Assembly: GCA_030667705.1 (NCBI GenBank)
Contig: DAOUVJ010000008.1
Span: 1 to 40,894 of the forward strand
DNA length: 40,894 nt
Direction: 5' to 3'
Source of the DNA: Promethearchaeota archaeon
GTDB lineage: Archaea; Asgardarchaeota; Lokiarchaeia; Sigyniarchaeales; SOKP01
A program made the position numbers and the translations under genes. The first letter of the stretch is position 1. Every line of letters begins with the position of its first letter. Shown in pieces: positions 18,728 through 28,434 of the stretch. The notes beneath the pieces were generated by a model that saw only the letters and a program-made list of their open reading frames with translations, did not search any database and was not told where the DNA came from.

Positions 18728-19242
18728 GCTTTCAATTTGTTTTTTACTATCTCATTCGCCAATACTTCAAATGATTTGTAAACATTAGTCCCATCTTTAG
18801 CCGAGGTATTGAAAATATAACTGCCGTTAATATCATTTCTAATAATTTCAATTTCTTCTTTTGTGATTTCATTAACTAAATCATTTTTATTTGCTATTAA
18901 GATAATAGGGGTATTTTTACAATATTTCATCAAATCGAGCTTCCAAAATTTAATAAGCTGTTCAAAGGTTTTTCTTCTTGTGAGATCAGCTACCATCATC
19001 ACACCATCAGCTCCATTATAATACAAATGGCGCATTTTTACCCATCGTTCTTGACCAGCTATATCCCATAATTGCATTTTAATTGCTTCTCCTGTTTTAA
19101 GTATCAATTTTTTAATAAAAATATTAGTACCAATTGTTATTCTATAATCTCTTGAGAATTTTTTAGATATGAATTGTTTAACTAAACTAGTCTTTCCCAC
19201 CCCAGGATCCCCTATAATTATGATTTTGATTTGATATGTCAT
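18724..19242 (-). CDS. Ras/Rab-like small GTPase
   Basis: G1 GDPGVGKTSLVKQF, G3 WDIAGQERW, G4 ANKNDL, G5 NTSAKDG; 172 aa, no C-terminal prenylation Cys. Confidence 0.95.
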   Translation of the reverse strand: MTYQIKIIIIGDPGVGKTSLVKQFISKKFSRDYRITIGTNIFIKKLILKTGEAIKMQLWDIAGQERWVKMRHLYYNGADGVMMVADLTRRKTFEQLIKFWKLDLMKYCKNTPIILIANKNDLVNEITKEEIEIIRNDINGSYIFNTSAKDGTNVYKSFEVLANEIVKNKLKA

Positions 19243-19563
19243 GACGTTCTACTTTTAAACGATTAAATCCAGTATTTAATTCTAATTAATTATTAAATTA
19301 CAAAAATATAAATAATATAGGTATATGAATTTTCCTTAGGATGCCGAACCGAACTAGAACTTGACCATTTAGGATGAAATTGAAAAAATAGTAAATAAGA
19401 TAAAATATTATCGTGAATTGAACGATTTTTTTTATAATTGAACTCTTCAATATTATTAACCTTGATTTGGTTGTAGATCCAAATGAGTATAATTAGAAAG
19501 TTATTTAAAGAATAATGAAAAATCATTATTTATTAATTTAAAAAATGGGAATGAATTATTAAA

Positions 19564-20655
19564 ATGACCACAGGGATAATATACGATCCAGTATATCTTA
19601 GCCATAGAATAGGAAATCATGTCGAAAGTCATTTAAGATTAGTAACAATTATGGATTTTCTTAAACAGCAAAAATTATTACCCAATAACCCCAGTTTTAA
19701 AATGATAAGCCCAAGGAAAGCAACAATAGATCAGATCAAATATGTTCATACAGAGAGATTAATTAATGAAGTGAAAGAACTTTGTGAACTCAGTCAAAAA
19801 ACTGGAAGAATTCAACAACTTGATATGGATACCGCAGTATCTGCGAAGACGTATGAGGCTTCTTTATTTTCCGTAGGAGGAAATTTACAAGGTATAGATG
19901 AAATATTATCCGGTAGTATTAAAAATGGATTTGCCTTAGTACGTCCACCAGGGCATCATTCAAACAAGTATAGATGTGCTGGATTTTGCATTTTTAATAA
20001 TATTGCTATTGCTGCGGAGTATTTATTTAGAGAAAAAAACTTTAAAAGGGTAGCTATCATAGATTGGGATTGTCATCACGGAAATGGAACACAAGACATA
20101 TTCTATGGAGGATCGGAAAATGGAAATTTGGTTATGATAAATTCACATCAAGATCCTACTTATTTTTATCCTGGTTCAGGATTCTTCAATGAAATTGGTG
20201 AGGATGAAGGATTAGGAAAAATAATTAATTTTCCAATGCCTCCCAATTCTGCTGATGATGTTCTAATGAGATATTATGAAGAAATAGTTAATCCTCTTTT
20301 AAACGAATTCAAACCAGAATTTATTCTTATTTCAGCAGGTTTTGATACTCACTGGACAGATAGATTAACTAATATGGGATGGACTTATCAAGCACCAGCA
20401 ATATATTTAGATAAAATTAAGGAAATTGCCAATAAATATGCAAAAGATCGAATTTTGATTACTTTAGAAGGGGGCTACGAAGTAGACAAGCAAGCAATAG
20501 CGGTATATAATTGTTTACAGATATTAAATGATAATGATAATGATTTAATTGAGGAAAATACAAGAACTTCAGATGCAGAAATATTGAATTATGTGGATAA
20601 TTATCTAATCCCGAAATTGAAAAAGAAACTGAGTGATCATTGGAGTTGCTTTTAA
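19564..20655 (+). CDS. Histone deacetylase superfamily (AcuC / acetylpolyamine amidohydrolase / class II HDAC-like)
   Basis: VRPPGHHSNKYRCAGFCIFNNIAIAAEYL, IIDWDCHHGNGTQDIFYG, ILISAGFDTHWTDRLTNMGWT, LEGGYE. Confidence 0.95.
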   Translation: MTTGIIYDPVYLSHRIGNHVESHLRLVTIMDFLKQQKLLPNNPSFKMISPRKATIDQIKYVHTERLINEVKELCELSQKTGRIQQLDMDTAVSAKTYEASLFSVGGNLQGIDEILSGSIKNGFALVRPPGHHSNKYRCAGFCIFNNIAIAAEYLFREKNFKRVAIIDWDCHHGNGTQDIFYGGSENGNLVMINSHQDPTYFYPGSGFFNEIGEDEGLGKIINFPMPPNSADDVLMRYYEEIVNPLLNEFKPEFILISAGFDTHWTDRLTNMGWTYQAPAIYLDKIKEIANKYAKDRILITLEGGYEVDKQAIAVYNCLQILNDNDNDLIEENTRTSDAEILNYVDNYLIPKLKKKLSDHWSCF

Positions 20656-20748
20656 GATTCTACCATCGCATTCTTGCATTAGTTTATAAACTTAGTTCAC
20701 TATTTAATTATCAAGTCAATAAAAAAAAAAAAATCAAGGTTAAAATTA

Positions 20749-21693
20749 ATGTCTAATGAATATGAGAGAGACGATGAGGAAGAATATAAACCACTAAAAC
20801 CCCCATCTATGCCACCCCCTACAATACCTCCTCCCTCAATGCCTCCACCTACAATGCCTCCGCCTACAATGCCTCCGCCTACAATGCCTCCACCCTCAAT
20901 GCATCCGCCCTCGATACCTCCTCCTCCGACATCAACCCTAACCCCCACACCACCTGCACCAACTCCTCCTCCCGTCTACCCTACAGAACCTGTTGCTCCT
21001 ATGTATGAACCAGAATACACCGGACCGTCTCAATATGAATATGAGACGGTTGTATCTCAAGTTCAACAAAAGGAAAATACAATTTATCAATTACAAGAGC
21101 AAATTAAAGATGTAAATGCTCAATTTGCTAATCTAAATGCTCAACTTCTTGAAAAGGAAAATATCATTAATCAATTATCTAATCAAATGAATGGTCTCCA
21201 AGGGTCTATGGAAAGTTATCAATCTCAAATAACCCAATTAACTAATGAAAAAGCTCAATTACAAACTGTTATTCCTCAATTACAAGGACAGTTGCAAGGC
21301 GTGCAACAAGAGAATATGACACTCCAACAACAAATTGACCCCCTTCAAGCACAAATCACTAAACTTCAAGAAGAATTATTATACAAAGATAGACGTATTC
21401 AGGAATTAAAAGAGCCAAAAGCAGTAATGCCCTCTAGCTTAGCACAAGGTATTACGTCCCAAACCGCTAATATAGGGGGGCCTCCTTCCTTTGGAGCACC
21501 TACGGGAACCACAGCAACACCTGCTCCGACTGCGAATATAGGTCTTGGATCTGGAAGAAGAATATGCCCAAATTGCGGAGCTAGTGGTTTTGCTATAAAA
21601 GAAGTTGAAGATAAAACAAGAATCATTAGTTACATTCCTAAACCTCAATATGCGAAGAAATCAATCTGCTCGAAGTGTGGTTTTGAGTTTTAA
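20749..21693 (+). CDS. Polyproline-repeat / coiled-coil / C-terminal zinc-ribbon protein
   Basis: N-terminal (S/T)(M/I)PPP repeats; long Gln-rich heptad region (QLQEQIKDVNAQFANLNAQLLEKENIINQLSNQ...); C-terminal CPNCGASGFAIKEV...KSICSKCGFEF. Confidence 0.85.
   Translation: MSNEYERDDEEEYKPLKPPSMPPPTIPPPSMPPPTMPPPTMPPPTMPPPSMHPPSIPPPPTSTLTPTPPAPTPPPVYPTEPVAPMYEPEYTGPSQYEYETVVSQVQQKENTIYQLQEQIKDVNAQFANLNAQLLEKENIINQLSNQMNGLQGSMESYQSQITQLTNEKAQLQTVIPQLQGQLQGVQQENMTLQQQIDPLQAQITKLQEELLYKDRRIQELKEPKAVMPSSLAQGITSQTANIGGPPSFGAPTGTTATPAPTANIGLGSGRRICPNCGASGFAIKEVEDKTRIISYIPKPQYAKKSICSKCGFEF
20806..20925 (+). repeat. Eight tandem 15-bp units encoding (S/T)(M/I)PPP-type pentapeptides
   Basis: Codons read directly: SMPPP TIPPP SMPPP TMPPP TMPPP TMPPP SMHPP SIPPP. 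Confidence 0.93.
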
Positions 21694-21725
21694 GGATATC
21701 CAATATTGTAAGGATTTAAAACTTA

Positions 21726-21734
21726 TTTTTTTTT
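21726..21734 (+). terminator. T-run, possible archaeal terminator after the zinc-ribbon gene
   Basis: Nine consecutive T 32 nt after the stop codon; precedes a >180-nt gap before the next gene. Confidence 0.35.
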
Positions 21735-21921
21735 ATCATTTCTTAATTATAAAACTCAACTAAAAATTTAAACCATAAATCAATTTTCAGAATTACAAAT
21801 ATTACTATATTTTACAGATATTTCATAGATTTTGAAATTGTAAGGAAAATTATTTATATTATAATTTTAATTAATATTGCAAATTGATCAAGGTATAAGT
21901 AGAGTAAAGTCTTGAGGAAGC

Positions 21922-24900
21922 ATGTCAGAATTTCGTGAAGATTTATTAGTTACAAGTATAGATAAAAAAAGAGTTGTTAAGATTATTGCAGTTGCAGCTT
22001 TATTAATTACCGCGTTTGCTTTCTCAATTATATTATCTAGTCTTATTTTTGATACCCAAAGACCCTATCCAAGTGACGAACTTGCAGGAGCCGAAGAAGA
22101 AACAGGCATTACACTGACTTTACCACCATTTCCCTATAATTTATCCGATTTTCAAGATATGAATTTGACTCAAGACCAATTAGACAGCCTGCTCGATGCG
22201 TTACAGGACATGTTTGATGGAGATATCGATGATTTGGACCTTGGTAATTTTTCTCAAAGTCAATTAGCTTTAATGGCTTCAGAAATTGAAGTATTTAGAG
22301 TTTTTAATTATGCTGATTTTAATAGCATGTCTAATAAATTATGGAAATATGAATGTTTTGATGATTATACTGGCGATGGATGGCAATCAACAGCCGCATC
22401 GCAAATTTACAATTTCTACACTTATGAGGATTATGGAACTTATCATTGGGATAAAGAAATTTTAAGAATTAAAATACCCATGACACCTTCAATTGGTATT
22501 AATTCGATGGTTATCCCATCATTATTCCCTACACCATTTATAATGGAAGGAAGCATTTGGGATAATCCAGCTGGAAATATTGATTTCATGAATCCCCCAG
22601 TTTTATATAAAGATGATTTTAATTCGTCGATATTGGATGTTTATTTTAATAGTGATGTCGACGTTAATATGAGTTATAACTCATTTGGATTAAATTTACC
22701 AACTAATGATCAAATTAATTCTTCTGCGATACATGCTAGTTACACTCCTTTACCGATTCAAAATAAATTTTTACAGTTGCCGCCAACAATCCAATTATAT
22801 TTAAGTAACAACCCATTTGTTTATACTCATTATTTAGCATTAAATAGCACCATTTTACCTAACGATAATGCCTTTATGGTAGCAAATAAAATTAGGAATT
22901 ATTTACAATTTTATTTTTCATTACCCTCTGATCCGGATACTTATACTTCCGCCCCTCCTGGAAGAGATGCAGTTGATTATTTCTGTGAAACACAAGAAGG
23001 AATGTGGGTTGAATTTGCTTCCGCGTTTGTTATTTTTGCCAGAATTTTTGGAGTCTCATCCCGTTTTGTTGATGGATTTAATAGTATAGGAATTCAGGAG
23101 ATATGGGATAATCAAGATTTTCAAAATGCGTTTGCTGTTAAATATAAAAATATCTATAATTGGGCAGAGATCTTTGTACCCACCGATATCAGCGGAGCTG
23201 GAGAATGGGTTCAAATGGACGTACTTCTTGATAGTTATGGAGTAGGAGGAAATCCTTGGAGTGATCCTTGGAGTTTAACTAACTATAGCTTAATTGTTAA
23301 CACTAATTTCACTAGTGGACATAGAAATAATCAATATGCTAATATTACTGCAACTTTAACTTTGAACAGTATCCCTGTTTCTAATAGTACTATAACTTTC
23401 ACAGACCATCCAGATTTTAGAATTCCATCAAATATAATTGGTCAATATACTACAGACATCAATGGTCAAGCATCTATTATAATCTCTATAGATGATGCCC
23501 AAACGGCAGGAATTCACGTGATTTCTGCGATATATAATGCACAAACTATGAATGCTACCAACTATATAGTATACGGAGATGTTCAACTAAATTTAGTGGA
23601 TGTAAATCCACAAGAAGTGAATATCTCCATAAGTACCCAAGCCAATATTCAAGGTTATATGATTGATCCTCTCACCAATCAAAGAGTTGTTGGTGCAACC
23701 GTTGAATTCTTATTACTTAACAAGGGTACAAATCTTAGAGTAGGTGCACCTCCTTTTGACATTACTCAATTAGATACCGATAGTAATGGAGATTTTAATG
23801 CGATGATAAATGTTGATCCTTCTGTATTAGTAGGGCAATATGATATAAGAGTCGATTTCAACGGTAGTTTTTACGGTTTTCCTCTTGCTATGGGTATTAT
23901 GAATGGTTCTAGCAACATAATGGACTTTAATGTTACTAAAGGATTACTCAAAAAAGTATGGTTTTTTATTGATGATGTTCCTTCAAGCAATGCTACAGCA
24001 CCTGCAATAACGAGGTACTCTTCAATAAAACTTAAGGCTTATGTACTAGATGAAAATAACTATCCGCTCGCTAATCAGAATGTAGAATTCTATGATTATA
24101 GGACGGGTAGCTTTATTACTAGCAATACAACAAATACTCAAGGATACGCAACTCATAATTATGATGATGTAGGAACTCAAGCTATATCTGGTCCAAATTT
24201 ACTTTATGCAAAAATAGGAAATGTTTACAATTATTCTTATTATGTTCTAAATGATGCTCCTACAATTCATATATTTTCAGGACCAACACCACTCGTAATT
24301 AATCGTACAGGTGGAGGCGCAACCTCATTTAATGTTGTTGGTCAAGTCACGGATACATTAGATGATTCAAAACCAGTAGGATACTCCACTATAACATTAA
24401 AATTATTACGTGGAGGAACAGATTATTCTTCATTTTTGGTAGCTTATGATAGCTATCCTTACCAAACATGGAGTTCAGGGATATTTGACCTTAATTTCGG
24501 AGTTGCATTCGATACACCTACAGGTAATTATACTTTAAGGATGGATTTTAATGGAAGTATCAATTTACTGAATTATCCATATCCCTACCTCTTTAACTTA
24601 CCCTTACTTTTAAGTAACTCAACAACGTTAGATTATGAACTACAAGTATCTGCCCCCGATACGCTGAAATTTGATTTCTGGATAGATGGGTTTACCTCAT
24701 ATGATTATAATCAACCATCAATTAATAGAAATGGCCAAATGAACTTGTCAACTTATCTCGAATGGGGTTCTAGCCCTATAGGAGATGGAGAGATGGTCGA
24801 ATTTTATGATGAAACTCAAGATCTATCAATTGGATTTGCTCCAACAACCAATGGAAGGGCTTCTTTAATTTATTCGACAGTGTTTTCCACAATTGCAGGT

Positions 24901-26391
24901 CCTCACTTGATTTCAGCAAGATGGGGATCAAATTATAATTACTCATATTTCATTCTTAATGATCAAATAAATGTCACATTATTATCAGGACCTACACCAC
25001 GAGAAATATATAGGAGTGGTCCAACTCAACGTACATTCAATCTTCAAGGTTCTATTATTGATGGATCGAATGGATTTCCTATTAAATTTCCTGAAATTCA
25101 GGTTGTTTTATTAGATGGAACAATGACTGATGTCTCGTATTATTTATCTTCTAATATATTTCTATTAGATGATACTGGTGTATTTGATCTCACAATTTCT
25201 GTAAGTAGTGGAACTCCTGCTACAAATTATACATTAGGTGTAGTATTTAATGGTATTTTCATATATTCATTACCAAATAATCAATTCAATGAACACAATT
25301 TCTACATGTTCACTTCTAATTTCACCGATTTCAAAAGTGGATTTTATGAATTGAAAGTAATTGATCCATATAATATCAGCATTTCGTTTTCAATAGATGG
25401 AAATCCTACTCAATCATTTTATGATGATTTTAATCTTCCTGAAAGATATACACAGGGAGAACCAATTAATTTTTCTGTTTACATTACTCAAAGTGGAACT
25501 CCAGTAACTTCTGGGACTGTCGTTCTTAGGGATGTCTATACTGGATCACAAATAGGATCTTATGATTATCAGTCAGGTGATAATGGATACTACAAATTTA
25601 TTAATATTGATACAGCTTTATGGCATGCCGGATTACATAGGATAGAAGTACAATGGTCAATATTTCCAACTTTTAATTCAACTTATATAATCATAAATGA
25701 AACTATTACTATATCCGCTTTTTCTACCTTGCATAGCATTCAAAGAGATTTTGATATACTCAGTGTGTTCGGTTCTGTTCAAGATGGAACAACCAATCTC
25801 AGAGGTTTAAATATCAAAATATTATTATTAGATTCATCATATAATGATGTTTCTGGATACCTTAATTTAGCGGGGAGTCAAACAATTAATGTTTATGATG
25901 GTAGTTTTCAATTTAATGTGAATTTTATCTCACTCAACTGTCCTCAAGGTCAATATTATTTTAGGATTGATTTTAATGGAAGCATAAACGAAGCTGGAAT
26001 CTCTTTAAATAATTACATGATTAATACAAGTAGTATGCTGATTCCAGTGAATATAACTGCAGGAACTTACATAGCTGGTAATTATGACTCTCTAGCTGTT
26101 AAGGATCAATTTTATGAAGATGATACTTTATATGCATATGGTTATTTATTATGGGATAATGGCACTGCCATATCTGGTAAAGAAGTAACAATCACAATAA
26201 AAGATAATTTAGGATTTACCATTACATCTGCAACGGGTTTTACTGATGGAAGCGGGTGGTTTAATATCTCGATCTTAATTGGAAATTGGCCAAATGATGC
26301 AGAAGTTTGGGCGAGTTTTGTTCCTGAAGATAATTATATTGACCCATATTATTATTATATTGATTATACAGAAATAGAGTTATTTAGATAA
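21922..26391 (+). CDS. Membrane-anchored extracellular transglutaminase-fold protein with large Ig-like tandem repeats; catalytic residues apparently lost
   Basis: N-terminal TM (IIAVAALLITAFAFSIILSSLIF); transglutaminase-like core DAVDYFCETQEGMWVEFASAFVIFARIFGVSSRFVDGFN...NIYNWAEIFVP...GEWVQMDVLLD; several beta-rich Ig-like modules. Confidence 0.85.
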   Translation: MSEFREDLLVTSIDKKRVVKIIAVAALLITAFAFSIILSSLIFDTQRPYPSDELAGAEEETGITLTLPPFPYNLSDFQDMNLTQDQLDSLLDALQDMFDGDIDDLDLGNFSQSQLALMASEIEVFRVFNYADFNSMSNKLWKYECFDDYTGDGWQSTAASQIYNFYTYEDYGTYHWDKEILRIKIPMTPSIGINSMVIPSLFPTPFIMEGSIWDNPAGNIDFMNPPVLYKDDFNSSILDVYFNSDVDVNMSYNSFGLNLPTNDQINSSAIHASYTPLPIQNKFLQLPPTIQLYLSNNPFVYTHYLALNSTILPNDNAFMVANKIRNYLQFYFSLPSDPDTYTSAPPGRDAVDYFCETQEGMWVEFASAFVIFARIFGVSSRFVDGFNSIGIQEIWDNQDFQNAFAVKYKNIYNWAEIFVPTDISGAGEWVQMDVLLDSYGVGGNPWSDPWSLTNYSLIVNTNFTSGHRNNQYANITATLTLNSIPVSNSTITFTDHPDFRIPSNIIGQYTTDINGQASIIISIDDAQTAGIHVISAIYNAQTMNATNYIVYGDVQLNLVDVNPQEVNISISTQANIQGYMIDPLTNQRVVGATVEFLLLNKGTNLRVGAPPFDITQLDTDSNGDFNAMINVDPSVLVGQYDIRVDFNGSFYGFPLAMGIMNGSSNIMDFNVTKGLLKKVWFFIDDVPSSNATAPAITRYSSIKLKAYVLDENNYPLANQNVEFYDYRTGSFITSNTTNTQGYATHNYDDVGTQAISGPNLLYAKIGNVYNYSYYVLNDAPTIHIFSGPTPLVINRTGGGATSFNVVGQVTDTLDDSKPVGYSTITLKLLRGGTDYSSFLVAYDSYPYQTWSSGIFDLNFGVAFDTPTGNYTLRMDFNGSINLLNYPYPYLFNLPLLLSNSTTLDYELQVSAPDTLKFDFWIDGFTSYDYNQPSINRNGQMNLSTYLEWGSSPIGDGEMVEFYDETQDLSIGFAPTTNGRASLIYSTVFSTIAGPHLISARWGSNYNYSYFILNDQINVTLLSGPTPREIYRSGPTQRTFNLQGSIIDGSNGFPIKFPEIQVVLLDGTMTDVSYYLSSNIFLLDDTGVFDLTISVSSGTPATNYTLGVVFNGIFIYSLPNNQFNEHNFYMFTSNFTDFKSGFYELKVIDPYNISISFSIDGNPTQSFYDDFNLPERYTQGEPINFSVYITQSGTPVTSGTVVLRDVYTGSQIGSYDYQSGDNGYYKFINIDTALWHAGLHRIEVQWSIFPTFNSTYIIINETITISAFSTLHSIQRDFDILSVFGSVQDGTTNLRGLNIKILLLDSSYNDVSGYLNLAGSQTINVYDGSFQFNVNFISLNCPQGQYYFRIDFNGSINEAGISLNNYMINTSSMLIPVNITAGTYIAGNYDSLAVKDQFYEDDTLYAYGYLLWDNGTAISGKEVTITIKDNLGFTITSATGFTDGSGWFNISILIGNWPNDAEVWASFVPEDNYIDPYYYYIDYTEIELFR
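23920..26080 (+). repeat. Three diverged ~235-aa tandem protein repeats (Ig-like pairs) within the transglutaminase-like protein
   Basis: Recurring landmarks in order: KxxFxIDG/D..., VEFYDxxTG or VVLRDVYTG, SYYVLND / SYFILND / TYIIINE, SGPTPLVINR / SGPTPREIYR, NYTLRMDFNGSI / NYTLGVVFNGIF / YYFRIDFNGSI; spacing ~700 bp. Confidence 0.75.
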
Positions 26392-26405
26392 ATGGTGATA
26401 ATTGT

Positions 26406-27947
26406 ATGAAAATTTTAAGAAAATCATTCATTAGCATGACATTCCTAATCTGTATTTCATTGTTATCATTTGTGTATATTAGTCAAAATAGTACTTCTCA
26501 ATCAGAAGATAAAGAAAACCTAAATCTCTCAGGTACATGGGCAACATTAGACTTAAATACAAGTATTTTCAATGGAACTCGAATTCAAACTAATAATATT
26601 ATTAGTGTTCAAGGGAGGCTTTGGAATAGAATAACAAGTGTAGGTAAGGATGGGTATACTGTAGTAATGGAAGTTGATGGTATCCTTCATTCTGGGTTTA
26701 ACGATATCACTTCAGGTGGTGGTTATTTCCAAATTGATTATACTATTGATAATTCTCTTAATGTGTTTAGTAGTCATCGATTAGAAGTTAAGGTTACTAA
26801 TCCTGTACCTCCTGGTGACGTAGAATACAGAACTCATTATGATATTGACGTAAGTACAAATTCTTATTTTGAAACATATGATCCTACTGATCCTAAATTA
26901 CTTGGTGAATTATTTTCTTTTGAAGGTTATTTAAGATATGAGAATGGTACCGGTATTGCATTCCAAAACTTTGATTATTATTGGTACCAAGGGACTACTT
27001 TACAATCTTGGGGTAGTGGATTCACTGATAATAATGGTCAAATTCAAAATTCCATCCCTATACCTGATATAGGGATTGATGATTTATCATTAAAATTAAA
27101 TTATACATTCAATCCATTTATTAGTGATTCAAACTCATCTATTTATAATACTAAATTATTTTCAAATATCTCTTGTATTTGGAACCTTCCTACTACAATA
27201 TTAGAAAATAGTACTTTTCGAATTCGAGGACAAATAATTTCTATTAGTGATCCTAATGTTTTAATAAGTAATAAATACATCAGGATTTTATATAATGGTT
27301 CTCAGATTAATGCTGTCACAACTGACGCCAATGGACGTTTTGATATTACTTATCCGTTAGGAGTAGGTATAGGATTAACTTACTTAGAAATAGAAGTAGA
27401 TAATTTTCTTGGAAAGGATATATCAACTCAATATTTTATAACAATTAAAGCTGCACCTCCACCTACAACTCCCCCACCAGCTACTGCCCCTCCATTTGCA
27501 TTATTTTTATCGATTTTTATCCCCATTATTGTTGGAATAGTAGTTGGACTATCAATTTATGGTTATTATCATTATAAAAAACAAGATAAAGAATCTCGAG
27601 TAGTTAATTTACCTCTTGAAAACAGGATTAAAAATTTATTGATATTAAAAGATACTGGAAGATTAGAAGAATCTCTTTCATATTTATTTAATGCGATATA
27701 TTTGGATTTAATCCAAGCAAAATTTGGGAAAACTCGCAACGATAATGAAACAATTCGGGACTTTGCTATAATCTCTGTTAAAGATTTAAATTTATCTCCT
27801 ACTAACATCTACCCATTCATTCAAAAAGTAGAAGAAATTATATATGCAAAACCGTACCGTATTTCAGATAATGATTTTTATAATACTATAGAATTATTTT
27901 CTCCAATTTATCATGAACTTACTGGATATAATTTCGTTTTAAATTAA
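26406..27947 (+). CDS. Single-pass surface protein with Ig-like ectodomain and cytoplasmic DUF4129-like domain
   Basis: Signal/TM at N-terminus, APPPTTPPPATAPP linker, TM LFLSIFIPIIVGIVVGLSIYGYY, then cytosolic ...ESLSYLFNAIYLDLIQAKFGK...YPFIQKVEEIIYAKPYRISDNDFYNTIELFSPIYHELTG. Confidence 0.82.
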   Translation: MKILRKSFISMTFLICISLLSFVYISQNSTSQSEDKENLNLSGTWATLDLNTSIFNGTRIQTNNIISVQGRLWNRITSVGKDGYTVVMEVDGILHSGFNDITSGGGYFQIDYTIDNSLNVFSSHRLEVKVTNPVPPGDVEYRTHYDIDVSTNSYFETYDPTDPKLLGELFSFEGYLRYENGTGIAFQNFDYYWYQGTTLQSWGSGFTDNNGQIQNSIPIPDIGIDDLSLKLNYTFNPFISDSNSSIYNTKLFSNISCIWNLPTTILENSTFRIRGQIISISDPNVLISNKYIRILYNGSQINAVTTDANGRFDITYPLGVGIGLTYLEIEVDNFLGKDISTQYFITIKAAPPPTTPPPATAPPFALFLSIFIPIIVGIVVGLSIYGYYHYKKQDKESRVVNLPLENRIKNLLILKDTGRLEESLSYLFNAIYLDLIQAKFGKTRNDNETIRDFAIISVKDLNLSPTNIYPFIQKVEEIIYAKPYRISDNDFYNTIELFSPIYHELTGYNFVLN

Positions 27948-27976
27948 AGTTAAAAAAAAATAATTAAAAAAATATT

Positions 27977-28378
27977 TTGAATAAACAAAATAAAGGAAAA
28001 GAAAATGGCAAAAAAGAAAAAAAAATGATTGAACCAGAAGTCAACATTCGACAAAAATTTGATAACGTCAAAGTACTAGTTCAATCTCATCGGGCAAAAG
28101 AAGCTATTGCTTACATATATTTGGTTTATAATGATTTGATTACTTTGAAATTTAAAAAACCACGTTTAGCGTTTCAAACCATACGAGAATATGCAATAAC
28201 GTGTGTCAATGAATTAGATCAAAAACCAGAATCAGTGTATCCCTTCATAAAAAAAATCGAAGATATTATTTATGGTGGAATTGAACCCACGAGTAAAGAA
28301 ATAAATTTTACCGTGCAATTATTTTCCACTTTATACAATGAAGTTACTGGAAAATCTCTGCCTGCAATGAGTTTTTAA
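27977..28378 (+). CDS. Stand-alone soluble DUF4129-like domain protein, paralogous to the tail of the preceding gene
   Basis: EAIAYIYLVYNDLITLKFKKPRLAFQTIREYAITCVNELDQKPESVYPFIKKIEDIIYGGIEPTSKEINFTVQLFSTLYNEVTG aligns by eye to the C-terminus of 26406..27947; TTG start in track, ATG at 28025 is an alternative. Confidence 0.78.
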   Translation: MNKQNKGKENGKKEKKMIEPEVNIRQKFDNVKVLVQSHRAKEAIAYIYLVYNDLITLKFKKPRLAFQTIREYAITCVNELDQKPESVYPFIKKIEDIIYGGIEPTSKEINFTVQLFSTLYNEVTGKSLPAMSF

Positions 28379-28434
28379 TTGAAGCGGTATTTGAATAGAA
28401 GCATGACTAATAATAAATATAATGGGATGACATA

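Noticed and set aside
19243-19563. Intergenic gap examined for tRNA or ncRNA
   Set aside because: No cloverleaf, TTCRA-type T-loop or stable GC-rich stem could be recognised by eye.
20806-20925. Possible CRISPR-like short tandem repeats
   Set aside because: Units are contiguous 15-mers in coding frame without spacers; they encode a pentapeptide repeat.
20700-20948. Gly-rich minus-strand ORF (GGGIVGGG repeats)
   Set aside because: Mirror translation of the polyproline repeat; the plus strand has the coherent protein with coiled coil and zinc ribbon.
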